A stretch of 64,000 nucleotides of DNA from Betaproteobacteria bacterium (GTDB taxonomy: Bacteria; Pseudomonadota; Gammaproteobacteria; Burkholderiales; Casimicrobiaceae). The position numbers were made by a program, and so were the translations under genes. Within the stretch, counting starts at the first letter, position 1; the number at the start of each line of letters is the position of its first letter. Below, one piece after another: positions 51,849 through 60,140 of this stretch. A model generated the notes under the pieces. That model was given only the letters and a program-made list of their open reading frames with translations. It ran no database searches and was not told the origin of the DNA. The stretch is from positions 310,001 through 374,000 of the forward strand of contig BOKS01000002.1 of NCBI GenBank assembly GCA_016861105.1, written 5' to 3'.

Positions 51849-53824
51849 CGTCGGACGCGCCGATCGCGCGCAACGCGCCGTGTCCGTGCGGCAGCGGCCG
51901 GCGCTACAAGGCGTGCCACGGCGCGCCCGGCGGCGCGGCTGCGGTGCCGGTCGAGGCGACGCTGCGTGCGGCGCTGGCCGCGCACGAGGCGGGCCGCCTC
52001 GACGAGGCCGCGGCGCTGTACGACGACGCGCTCGCCCGCGAGCCGGCGCTCTTCGACGCGCTGCACATGCGCGGCGTCGTCGAGTACCAGCGGGGCGGCT
52101 TCCAGCGGGCGGTGGAGCTGATCGGGCGCGCCGCCGCGCTGCGGCCCGACGTCGCGGACGCGGCGCGCAACCTCGACCTCGCGCGTGCCGCGCTCGCCGG
52201 CGCGGCGTTCACGCAGCGCTACCGCGCGTGGATCGACCGCGTCGAGCAGCCGCGGGTTGCCGCCCGGACGCCGCTGCGCCGCGCCGCGGCGGCCCGCGCC
52301 GGGGCGCCGCGCTTCTCCATCCTGCTGCCGACCTTCGACACGCCCGAGCCGCTGCTGCACGCCTGCCTCGACAGCGTCCTCGCGCAGGAGTGGCCGCACT
52401 GGGAGCTGTGCATCGCCGACGACGCCTCGACGCTGCCGCACGTGCGCCGCGTGCTCGCGGCCTACGCTGCCCGCGACGCCCGCGTCCGCGTCGCCCTGCG
52501 TGCGTCGAACGGTCACATCGCACGGGCGACGAACAGCGCGCTCGAGCTCGCGACCGCGCCCTACGTCGCGCTGCTCGACCACGACGACGTGCTGCCGGCG
52601 CACGCGCTCGCGGAGGTCGCGCTCGAGATCGCGGCGCATCCCGACGCGGCCGTGGTCTACAGCGACGAGGACAAGCTCGACCACGCCGGCGCGCGCTTCG
52701 AGCCCTACCTCAAGCCCGACTGGAATCCGCGGTTGCTGCTCGCCCAGAACTGCGTGAGCCACCTCGGCGTCTACCGGACCTCGCTGGTGCGCGAGGTCGG
52801 CGGATTCCGCGCCGGGACCGAGGGCGCGCAGGACTGGGACCTCGCGCTGCGCTGCACCGAGCGCGCGGGCGCGCGGGCGATCCGCCACGTCCCGCAGGTG
52901 CTCTACCACTGGCGCGCCGCCGCGACGTCGACGGCGCACGCGATCGAAGCCAAGGCCTACGCGCCGCAGGCGCAGGAGCGCGTCGTGCGCGACGCGTTCG
53001 CGCGGCGCGGACGCGCAGTGCACGTGGGGCGGGCTGCGCACGCCGCCTTCGTCGAGGCCGAGCCACGGCCGGACCGCGTGCCGCGCGCCTCGCTGGTGCT
53101 GCTCGACGGCCCGGGCGGCGATGCGGACGCGTGGCGGCGCGCGGCCGGCGCGTCGCTCGCCGACCTCGCGAGCGTCGCGTGCGCGCCGGCGCAGCTCGAC
53201 GGCCGTGCGCGCACCGTCGGTCGCGCGGCCGCCGCCGCGCTCGACGCCGCGGTCGCGCGTGCACGGGGCGACGTCGTGGTCGTGGGCGACGCGCGCTTCG
53301 CACCGCCGGATCCTCCGGCGTTCACCGCGTGGCTCGCGCACGCCGTGGAGCCCGACAACGGGCCGGTGGGCGCGCTGCTCGCCGACGCGCGCGGCGCCAT
53401 CGCCGGCGGCTGGCTGCTGCTCGATCCGGAAACCGTCGCGCGCGTCGCGTGCTTCGGTGCGCCGGCCGGCTGGTGGGGCATGGCCGGGCGCGGGGCGCTG
53501 GTGCAGAACGTCGCGGCGGTCGGGCTCGACGCGATGGCCGTACGTGCGGACACCTGGCGGCGGCTCGGCGGGCTTGCGGCCGGGCTCGCCGCGCGCTACC
53601 ACGACGTCGACTTCTGCCTGCGCGCCCGCGAGGCGGGGCTGCTGCCGGTGTGGCATCCCGGCGTGCGGCTGGGCGCTGCGGCGACGTGCGGCGCCTTCGA
53701 CGCGTCCGCCGCCACCGAGGCCGACGCCGCGCGCATGCGCGAGCGCTGGGGCGCCGCGCTCGTGCACGATCCCTCGTATCCGGACGACCTCGCGCGCGGG
53801 CCGCGCTGGTTCGACTTCACCTGA
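51845..53824 (+). CDS. SEC-C/TPR/tandem GT2-like glycosyltransferase
   Basis: 659-residue protein. SEC-C motif NAPCPCGSGRRYKACHG (Cys13, Cys15, Cys24, His25) and TPR-like helices 35-135 are close copies of those in the preceding gene, also at DNA level. GT2 domain 156-360: FSILLPTFDTPEPLLHACLD, ADDASTLPHVRR, DHDD (245-248), VYSDEDKLDH and GAQDWDLALRC. The C-terminal 400-640 is a second GT2-like region (ARGDVVVVGDARFAPPDPPA, YHDVDFCLRAREAG) whose DxD is not evident and may be inactive. Translation is coupled to the upstream gene by ATGA. Cytoplasmic; acceptor unknown. Confidence 0.87.
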   Translation: MTSDAPIARNAPCPCGSGRRYKACHGAPGGAAAVPVEATLRAALAAHEAGRLDEAAALYDDALAREPALFDALHMRGVVEYQRGGFQRAVELIGRAAALRPDVADAARNLDLARAALAGAAFTQRYRAWIDRVEQPRVAARTPLRRAAAARAGAPRFSILLPTFDTPEPLLHACLDSVLAQEWPHWELCIADDASTLPHVRRVLAAYAARDARVRVALRASNGHIARATNSALELATAPYVALLDHDDVLPAHALAEVALEIAAHPDAAVVYSDEDKLDHAGARFEPYLKPDWNPRLLLAQNCVSHLGVYRTSLVREVGGFRAGTEGAQDWDLALRCTERAGARAIRHVPQVLYHWRAAATSTAHAIEAKAYAPQAQERVVRDAFARRGRAVHVGRAAHAAFVEAEPRPDRVPRASLVLLDGPGGDADAWRRAAGASLADLASVACAPAQLDGRARTVGRAAAAALDAAVARARGDVVVVGDARFAPPDPPAFTAWLAHAVEPDNGPVGALLADARGAIAGGWLLLDPETVARVACFGAPAGWWGMAGRGALVQNVAAVGLDAMAVRADTWRRLGGLAAGLAARYHDVDFCLRAREAGLLPVWHPGVRLGAAATCGAFDASAATEADAARMRERWGAALVHDPSYPDDLARGPRWFDFT

Positions 53825-53885
53825 CGGGCCGCGACCCTCGCAGGCCCGGACCGGACCAGCGCGGTGGAGCGCGGCTGCCGCTCCG

Positions 53886-54060
53886 GGGCCTGTTCACGCT
53901 ATGGCCGCATGCGCGACCCTTCCCTCCGGGCTGCGGCGAACAGGGCCGTGGGCGTTGTTGCAAGTCCTCGCCGGGGTCCCGACCCGCCTTGCGGCCTTGC
54001 GCCTCGCCCGCGGCCCGTTTCGCTTCGCAGCGCGCTCGTGTCCATGGCGTGAACAGGCCC
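53886..54060. mobile_element. MITE-like element, copy 2 (about 175 bp)
   Basis: GGGCCTGTTCACGCTATGG on the left and CCATGGCGTGAACAGGCCC on the right are near-perfect terminal inverted repeats. The core is shared with copy 1 (28126-28397) but lacks its internal 90-base segment. It lies between the convergent second glycosyltransferase and a universal stress gene. The right end is followed by TAG, so its last C completes the stop codon (CTA on plus) of the stress gene. CTAG is present only on this side. Confidence 0.82.
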
Positions 54061-54503
54061 TAGCGCACGACCAGCACGGGGATCGTGGCCTGCGCGAGGA
54101 CCTTCTGCGTCTGGCTGCCGAGCAGCGCGGTCGCGATGCGCGAGCGCGCGTGCGGCGCCATGCAGATCAGGTCGCAGCGGCGCCGCTTCGCGACGGCCAG
54201 GATCGCCTCCGCCGGGAAGTCGCTGGTGACGTGGACGCCCTCGTAGGGGACGCCGGCCTTCGCGGCGAGCCTGCCGATCGCCCCGAGGTAGCGGGCAGCC
54301 ATGCGCTCGATGATCTGCGCGTGCTCGTCGGGCGGCCGGTAGCCGGACGGCAGGAAGTTCTCGAAGACGATCGGCGTCGCGGGGGGCGCGGCGAAGAAGC
54401 CGCTGACGCGCGCGCCGGTCGCCGCGGCGAGCCGGATGCCGGCCGCGGCCGCGCGCTGGGCGGCGGCGGAGCCGTCGGTGGGAACGAGGATGTGCGTGAA
54501 CAC
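54060..54503 (-). CDS. Universal stress protein (UspA family)
   Basis: 147-residue UspA-fold protein. Starts HILVPTDGSAAAQRAAAAGI, the nucleotide-binding Asp-Gly-Ser loop, and ends CDLICMAPHARSRIATALLG, SQTQKVLAQATIPVLVVR. The ATP-binding G-2x-G-9x-G(S/T) motif is altered (APHARSRIATALLGS). The start is GTG at 54503 with GGGAG before it. It follows the permease by 11 bases. The stop codon is formed at the edge of the MITE. Confidence 0.88.
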   Translation of the reverse strand: MFTHILVPTDGSAAAQRAAAAGIRLAAATGARVSGFFAAPPATPIVFENFLPSGYRPPDEHAQIIERMAARYLGAIGRLAAKAGVPYEGVHVTSDFPAEAILAVAKRRRCDLICMAPHARSRIATALLGSQTQKVLAQATIPVLVVR

Positions 54504-54514
54504 GGGACTCCCGG

Positions 54515-55831
54515 TCAGCGGACGGAGGGAAGCACCCAGACCAGCATGCCGATCGCGTAGCAGACGGCGGCGGACACGAGCGTGAACGGAACGCTCCAGG
54601 ACAGGAACTCGCGCAGCGACACCTTGCGCTGCTCCTCCTTCTCGCAGATGTTCAGCGCCGCGAACAGCGCGGGCGCGCCCGCGACCGTCAGGTTGCTGCC
54701 CAGCGTGCCCGACCACAGCAGCATCCACCACAGCGGCCACGCCTCGATGCCGTCCGCCTGCAGGTCGCGGATCAGGTACAGGAACGTGAGGATGTACGCG
54801 TCGTGCTCGACGATCCCCACGATCGGGACGGTGAGCCAGTAGAGCAGCGTCGCGCCGAGCGCATAGTCCTGCGCGAACGCCGGGCGCAGCGCGTCGGAGA
54901 GGAGCCCGATGACGTGCGTCTTCTCGAGGCCGCCGACCAGCGCGAACAGCGCGATGTAGAACAGGATCGCCCGCCAGTCGAGCTCGCCCAGGATCTCCTC
55001 GAACGATGGCGGCGCGAGGCGCGGCCGCAGCAGCTCGAGCAGCAGCACGAGGCTGGCGGCGCCGGTGAGCGCGATGAAGCCGAGCTGCACGCCGAGCCGC
55101 TCGCGGAACGCCATGGCGACGACCGTGGCGCAGAACCAGCCGACGACCACGGCCGCGAACGGCGCGTTGGGGATCCGCGTCTGGATGCCGAGCTCGCCGA
55201 CGTCGACCGCGTGCCGGGCGCGCGAACGGAAGCCGTACGCGTACATCGCGGCCAGCGTGATCGCGAAGGTGACGAGCAGGATCGGGAACGACGAGGGCCG
55301 CCCGTGCTGCCAGAGGAAGTCGCGGAATTCCGCGCCGGCGACGCTGTGCAGCATCTGCGGCGGGAGGTCCCCGAGCAGCATCGCGCTGCCCATGAAGTTC
55401 GCCGCGAAGCCGATCATCAGGATCACCGGCGTCGCGTGCAGCTTCATCGCGCGCGCCAGCGGCAGCGCCACCGGCGCAATCATGAGGATGACGACGACGT
55501 TGTCGACGAACATCGAGACGACGCCGGCGAGCGCGGCCAGGATCACGACCAGCACGCCCGGGCGGCCGCCGGAGAGGCGCAGCGCCTGCACCGACAGCCA
55601 GCTCGGCACGCCGGTCTTGCCGAAGTAGCCGGCGATGATCCAGATGCTGACCAGGATCGCCATGACGTTCCAGTCGACCAGGCCGAACGCCTCGACCTCG
55701 GACATCACGCCGAACCACACCATCGCGACCACGCCGCCGAGCGCGGCGACCGTGCCGTCGACGACGTTGGTGACGACCGCGACGATCGCGACCGCGAAGA
55801 TCGCGAGCGCGGTCCAGGCCAGCGGCTCCAT
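54515..55831 (-). CDS. Ion-transporter-superfamily permease (ArsB/NhaD/SLC13-like)
   Basis: 438-residue inner-membrane protein with about ten to twelve hydrophobic segments. The conserved halves include MFVDNVVVILMIAPVALPLA and SGTLGSNLTVAGAPALFAAL, the N-V/N-T loop motifs of the IT superfamily (ArsB, NhaD, CitM, SLC13). GFAANFMGSAMLLGDLPPQM is another typical loop. The transported ion cannot be decided from sequence; Na+/H+ or an anion is possible. It lies between two UspA genes in one operon (usp, permease, usp). Confidence 0.8.
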   Translation of the reverse strand: MEPLAWTALAIFAVAIVAVVTNVVDGTVAALGGVVAMVWFGVMSEVEAFGLVDWNVMAILVSIWIIAGYFGKTGVPSWLSVQALRLSGGRPGVLVVILAALAGVVSMFVDNVVVILMIAPVALPLARAMKLHATPVILMIGFAANFMGSAMLLGDLPPQMLHSVAGAEFRDFLWQHGRPSSFPILLVTFAITLAAMYAYGFRSRARHAVDVGELGIQTRIPNAPFAAVVVGWFCATVVAMAFRERLGVQLGFIALTGAASLVLLLELLRPRLAPPSFEEILGELDWRAILFYIALFALVGGLEKTHVIGLLSDALRPAFAQDYALGATLLYWLTVPIVGIVEHDAYILTFLYLIRDLQADGIEAWPLWWMLLWSGTLGSNLTVAGAPALFAALNICEKEEQRKVSLREFLSWSVPFTLVSAAVCYAIGMLVWVLPSVR

Positions 55832-55861
55832 GCCCGTCGCTCGCGCCGCGCCGGCCGGCGC

Positions 55862-56290
55862 CTACTTCACCAGCAGCACCGGCACCTTCGTCAGGTGGAC
55901 GACGCGCGTGACCGTCGACCCCATGAGCAGGTCCGCCAGCGCGGTCCGCCCGCGCGTGCCCATCACGATCTCGTCGCACTTGAGCGCATCGCAGTGCTGC
56001 ACGATGGTCTCCGCCAGCGGCCCGACGTCGGCGTGCCACTGGTAGGCGATCCCCGCCTCGTCGAGCAGCTTGCGGCCCGCGGCGAGCGCGTTGATGCTCT
56101 CGTCGCGCTGGTAGCCCGCGACCTGCTCGCGGCTCACGAACGTGGTCACGCCGCTGGGCAGCGTGGGCTGCACGTTGATCAGGTGGATCTCGCAGGTGCC
56201 GGCGCCGCTGCCTCGCACCCTGCCGATCACGTGGCGCACGGCCCGCAGCGAACAGTCGGAGCCGTCGATGGGAAGGAGCAGGCGCTGCAT
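55862..56290 (-). CDS. Universal stress protein (UspA family)
   Basis: 142-residue UspA domain. RLLLPIDGSDCSLRAVRHVI at the N-terminus and CDEIVMGTRGRTALADLLMG, STVTRVVHLTKVPVLLVK at the end, with an intact G-2x-G-9x-G(S/T) ATP-binding motif (GTRGRTALADLLMGS). First gene of the usp-permease-usp operon, 30 bases before the permease. A CATAAT -10-like word lies at 56333-56338 on the minus strand. A regulatory link between stress proteins and transporter is likely. Confidence 0.9.
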   Translation of the reverse strand: MQRLLLPIDGSDCSLRAVRHVIGRVRGSGAGTCEIHLINVQPTLPSGVTTFVSREQVAGYQRDESINALAAGRKLLDEAGIAYQWHADVGPLAETIVQHCDALKCDEIVMGTRGRTALADLLMGSTVTRVVHLTKVPVLLVK

Positions 56291-56488
56291 GGGTCGTGGG
56301 GCGGGACGCGCCGCCGGAAGGTCGAGGCCTGCATTATGCGCGCCTCGCCGCGCGGGCGGCGCCATCCGCGCGCCGGCCCCCGGTCCAGGAGGTGCGCCGC
56401 GGGCCGGGCGCCCGGCAACGCCGGCGCGTTTCCGGCAAGGCGGGCCGGAGCGCCGCGCCGACCCGTGGATGCCTGCTGCAGCCGTCGG

Positions 56489-58000
56489 CTAGAGCACCTC
56501 GGCGGCGTGGTCGGCGAGCCGGGAGCGCTCGCCGCGCGTCAGCGTCACGTGGCCCGAGTGCGACCAGCCCTTGAAGCGGTCCACGACGTAGGTCAGCCCC
56601 GAGCTGCCCTCGGTCAGGTAGGGCGTGTCGATCTGGGCGATGTTGCCGAGGCAGACGACCTTCGTCCCCGGGCCGGCCCGCGTGATCAGCGTCTTCATCT
56701 GCTTGGGCGTCAGGTTCTGCGCCTCGTCGATGATGAGGAACTTGTTGATGAACGTGCGCCCGCGCATGAAGTTGAGGCTCTTCACCTTGATCCGCGAGCG
56801 GATGAGGTCGCGCGTGGCCGCGCGGCCCCACTCACCGGCCTCGTCGTCGGTCTTGTTGAGCACGTCGAGGTTGTCCTCGAGCGCGCCCATCCACGGGTTC
56901 ATCTTCTCCTCCTCGGTGCCGGGGAGGAAGCCGATGTCCTCGCCCACCGGCACGGTCACCCGCGTCATGATGATCTCGGAGTAGACCTTGAACTCGAGCG
57001 TCAGCATCAGGCCCGCGGCGAGCGTCAGCAGCGTCTTGCCGGTGCCCGCCTGGCCGAGCAGCGTGATGAAGTCGATCTCCGGGTTCATCAGCAGGTTGAG
57101 CGCGAAGTTCTGCTCGCGGTTGCGCGCCGTGATGCCCCAGACGTTGTTCTTCTGGTGCGTGTAGTCCTTGAGCGTCGAGATCACCGCCGTCCGGCCCGCG
57201 ACCTCCTTGACGAGCGCGTGGAACGGGGTCTCGCCGGGGCGCTCGCTGTAGAGGAACTCGTTGGCGAGCAGGCCGGGCACGAGCGGCCCGGTGACGCGGT
57301 AGAGCGTGTGTCCGCCCTGCTGCCAGCTCTCCATCCCCTTGCCGTGGCGGTCCCAGAAGTCCGGCGGCAGCTCGCGCATCCCGGCGTAGAGGAGGTCGGT
57401 GTCCTCGAGGACCTTGTCGTTGTAGTAGTCCTCCGCGGGAAGGCCCAGCGCGCGGGCCTTGATCCTCATGTTGATGTCCTTGGACACCAGGATCACGTTG
57501 CGCTTGGGATGCAGGCGCGCGAGGTGCATCACCACCGCGAGGATCTGGTTGTCCGCCTTGCCGTTGGCCAGCGACGGCGGCAGCATCACCGCGATCGTCT
57601 CGGTCTGCAGGTACAGCCGCCCTGACGCGGCGCCGCCCGACTTCGCGGCGAGCGGGATGCCCTCGGCGATGCCCTCGTGCTCGCTCGCCGCGGCGTGCGA
57701 CGTGACGAGCTCGTCGAGGAAGCGCGACGCCTGGCGGGCGTTGCGCGCGACCTCGGTGACCCCCTTCTTGTTGGCGTCCAGCTCCTCGAGGACGAACATC
57801 GGCACGTAGACGTCGTGCTCCTCGAACCGGTACAGGCTCGTGGGATCGTGCATCAGCACGTTGGTGTCCAGCACGAACAGCTTGCGCGACTCGGCGTGGG
57901 CCTCGTGGTCGCGCCCGGAGGCCCTGTCGGGGCGGCCGGACTTGCGTTGCGGAAGGGAGAGAACCTGGGAGGGAGCGGGGCGCAGCTTGCGTTCGACCAT
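56489..58000 (-). CDS. PhoH-family protein with N-terminal PIN domain (PhoH2-like)
   Basis: 503-residue protein. PIN domain: FVLDTNVLMHDPTSLYRFEE with catalytic Asp45, and DNQILAVVMHLARLHP and VILVSKDINMRIKARALG carry the other acidic residues. PhoH ATPase: Walker A LLGQAGTGKTLLTL, then TRVTVPVGEDIGFLPGTEEE and Walker B FLIIDEAQNLTPKQMKTLIT. PhoH2 proteins combine RNase and RNA-helicase activity. Common next to a bcp-type peroxiredoxin in Betaproteobacteria. The GNAT gene upstream ends 190 bases before. Confidence 0.93.
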   Translation of the reverse strand: MVERKLRPAPSQVLSLPQRKSGRPDRASGRDHEAHAESRKLFVLDTNVLMHDPTSLYRFEEHDVYVPMFVLEELDANKKGVTEVARNARQASRFLDELVTSHAAASEHEGIAEGIPLAAKSGGAASGRLYLQTETIAVMLPPSLANGKADNQILAVVMHLARLHPKRNVILVSKDINMRIKARALGLPAEDYYNDKVLEDTDLLYAGMRELPPDFWDRHGKGMESWQQGGHTLYRVTGPLVPGLLANEFLYSERPGETPFHALVKEVAGRTAVISTLKDYTHQKNNVWGITARNREQNFALNLLMNPEIDFITLLGQAGTGKTLLTLAAGLMLTLEFKVYSEIIMTRVTVPVGEDIGFLPGTEEEKMNPWMGALEDNLDVLNKTDDEAGEWGRAATRDLIRSRIKVKSLNFMRGRTFINKFLIIDEAQNLTPKQMKTLITRAGPGTKVVCLGNIAQIDTPYLTEGSSGLTYVVDRFKGWSHSGHVTLTRGERSRLADHAAEVL

Positions 58001-58190
58001 GGGGCTCCGGAGCGACGGGTGTTGCCCGCCTCATGCTAGCGAGGCGGGCGCGGCGGCACAAGGGATGGGGTCGCGCCGTTCGTCGCGACGCGGCGCGCGA
58101 GACGGAAAGCACCACATGCGCGCGTCGTCCGGCCCGCGCGCCGCCGGCCGCGCGACGGTCGCACGGCCCGCGGGCGACGCGCGCCGTCCG

Positions 58191-58670
58191 TCAGGGCGCG
58201 CGCAGCAGCGTGAAGTCGTAGATGCCCGGCGTCGAGCCGTCGATCGGCGTCGCGCCGGCGACGTGCGCGTAGAACGCCGCGGGCCCCGCGCCGCCGACGA
58301 TCGCGTAGGCGTAGCCCGCGTCGCGCATCGCCGTCAGCGCCGCGAGCGCGAGCGCGGCGCCCGCGCCGGCGCCGCGCGCCGCCGGGTCCACGCCCATCGG
58401 GCCGAAGAAGTTGCGCCGCGTGACGTCGTGGCAGGCGAAACCCGCGAGCGCGCCGCCGCGCACGGCCACGAAGCAGCGGGGCGGGACGTGCGCGAAGGCG
58501 GTCGCGCATTCGTCGGCCCACGCGCGCGAGAACGCGGCCGCCACCCAGTCGACGACGGGGCTGCGCTCCCAGGGGTTCGCGCGGCGGACATCGATTCCGG
58601 CAGCGGACGCGCGCGCGCGCGCCACGGCGGCGTCGGGCAGCGCGTACAGCCGGACCAGGAGGTCGGCCAC
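58191..58670 (-). CDS. GNAT-family acetyltransferase-like protein
   Basis: 159-residue protein. The acetyl-CoA-binding segment is FGPMGVDPAARGAGAGAALA, with R-G-A-G-A-G. Preceding strand RCFVAVRGGALAGFACHDVT and following DAGYAYAIVGGAGPAAFYAHV fit GNAT fold. The start is seven bases after the peroxiredoxin stop. Substrate unknown. Confidence 0.82.
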   Translation of the reverse strand: MADLLVRLYALPDAAVARARASAAGIDVRRANPWERSPVVDWVAAAFSRAWADECATAFAHVPPRCFVAVRGGALAGFACHDVTRRNFFGPMGVDPAARGAGAGAALALAALTAMRDAGYAYAIVGGAGPAAFYAHVAGATPIDGSTPGIYDFTLLRAP

Positions 58671-58677
58671 CGGTTAC

Positions 58678-59133
58678 TCAGAGCGAGCGGACGAACGCCA
58701 GCACGTCGTCGACGTGGCCGGGGACCTTGACGCCGCGCCACTCGCGCACGAGGCGGCCGGAGCCGTCGATCACGAACGTCGACCGCTCGATGCCGCGCAC
58801 GGTGCGGCCGTACATCTTCTTGTCGCGGATGACGCCGAACCGCTCGCACAGCGCGCCGTCGGCGTCGGACAGGAGGTCGAAGGGGAAGTCCATCTTCGCG
58901 CGGAACTTCGCGTGCGAGGCGAGCGAGTCGCGCGAGACGCCGGCGACCACCGCGTGCGCCTCGCGGAACGCGTCGTGCGCGTCGCGGAACGCGGCCCCCT
59001 CGGTGGTGCAGCCGGGCGTGTTGTCCTTCGGATAGAAGTACAGCACGACGGTCTTCCCCGCGTGGTCGGAGAGGCGGAACGTCCCGGAGGTGGACGGGAC
59101 GGCGAAGTCGGCGACTTTCCTGGCGGCGGTCAT
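58678..59133 (-). CDS. bcp: Peroxiredoxin, Bcp/PrxQ type
   Basis: 151-residue thiol peroxidase. Peroxidatic Cys in PKDNTPGCTTEGAAFRD; the Cys five residues later that resolves the disulfide in E. coli Bcp is replaced by Ala, so it may be a 1-Cys form or use Cys in DGALCERFG. VVAGVSRDSLASHAKFRAK and RSTFVIDGSGRLVREWRGVK are typical. The ATG follows the ArnD-like gene by 47 bases; GNAT follows after seven. Reduces H2O2 and organic hydroperoxides. Confidence 0.92.
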   Translation of the reverse strand: MTAARKVADFAVPSTSGTFRLSDHAGKTVVLYFYPKDNTPGCTTEGAAFRDAHDAFREAHAVVAGVSRDSLASHAKFRAKMDFPFDLLSDADGALCERFGVIRDKKMYGRTVRGIERSTFVIDGSGRLVREWRGVKVPGHVDDVLAFVRSL

Positions 59134-59180
59134 CGATGGCCTGCGGCAGTGACGGGTGGGGGGAAGCGACGGTGCGCGCT

Positions 59181-60098
59181 TCACGCGGCGCGCGGGAGCT
59201 CGACGTCGGCGAGGAACTCGGCGCCCTGCTGCAGCACGGCGTGTCGGCGCCCGGGGATCGGCGCGAGCGCCGTCTCGCAGCGGGGGAGCGCGAGCGGCTC
59301 GACGGCCGCGCAGAGCGCGCCCAGCGGGACGAGATCGTAGCCCTGCGCGCGCCAGCCGGTCAGCAGCTGGTCGAGCACGCGCGGCAGCAAACGCGCCTCG
59401 AGGTCGGCCGCGACGCCGAAGACGGGCGTCGGCTGGAGGAGGTCGTGCGTCGCCTGCAGCAGGCGCGAGGCCAGCGTGTCCGCCGTCGCGCCAGGCAGCG
59501 CGAGGCACTCGTCGAGCGTGGGCAGCGTCGTCGGAAACTGCGGGCAGCGGATCAGCTCGGCGTTGCCGACCGGCAGGTGGGCGCAGCGGCCGCGCCCGTC
59601 GCTGCAGAACGCGAAGCCGAGACGCTGCGTCATGCGCAGCGCGTGGACGTTCGTCTGCCAGCCCGCGGCCGCGTGCGTGCGCGGCGTCTCCCCGAACACC
59701 GCGGCGTAGGCGTCCACGCCCTGCTGCATGGCAGCCTCCGTCCACGCCGCGTCGGCGCGCGCGACGCGGCGGCGCCAGCGCAGCGGGTCCCACGCGATCA
59801 GGCCGGTCTCGTGCCCGGCGTCGCGGACGCCGCGCATCGCCGCCGCGCCGCGGCGGCCGAGGTCGGGACCCGGGCCGAGCGTTCCGGCCAGCCACGCGCC
59901 GGGACCGCGGCGCTCGCGCAGGCCGCCCGCCTCGCCGGGTGGCAGCGCCCGGGCCCCCACGCGCCCGGAGTGGTCGGGCCCGAACGCGAAGTAGAACGTC
60001 GCGCGGGCAGCGTGCCTGTCGAGCAGCGCGAGGAGCGCGGGAACGCCTTCGCGCAGCCCGGCGAGCGTGGCGACGTCGATCTTCAGCGCGAGCTTCAT
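59181..60098 (-). CDS. ArnD-like polysaccharide deacetylase homologue
   Basis: 305-residue NodB-fold protein. ALKIDVATLAGLREGVPALL and ATFYFAFGPDHSGR match the start of ArnD (deformylase of the undecaprenyl-phosphate-Ara4N pathway), as do AAGWQTNVHALRMTQRLGFA and GNAELIRCPQFPTTLPTLDE. In place of the family's IDVDT it has IDVAT, and in place of GHEVGLHAWDHH it has GHETGLIAWDPL, so one Asp and at least one metal-binding His seem lost. It may be inactive or specialised. The SMR-GT41 pair is directly upstream. Confidence 0.82.
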   Translation of the reverse strand: MKLALKIDVATLAGLREGVPALLALLDRHAARATFYFAFGPDHSGRVGARALPPGEAGGLRERRGPGAWLAGTLGPGPDLGRRGAAAMRGVRDAGHETGLIAWDPLRWRRRVARADAAWTEAAMQQGVDAYAAVFGETPRTHAAAGWQTNVHALRMTQRLGFAFCSDGRGRCAHLPVGNAELIRCPQFPTTLPTLDECLALPGATADTLASRLLQATHDLLQPTPVFGVAADLEARLLPRVLDQLLTGWRAQGYDLVPLGALCAAVEPLALPRCETALAPIPGRRHAVLQQGAEFLADVELPRAA

Positions 60099-60140
60099 CG
60101 GGGCACGCCGCGCGGCGGGGGACCACGGCGGCGGCGGATT

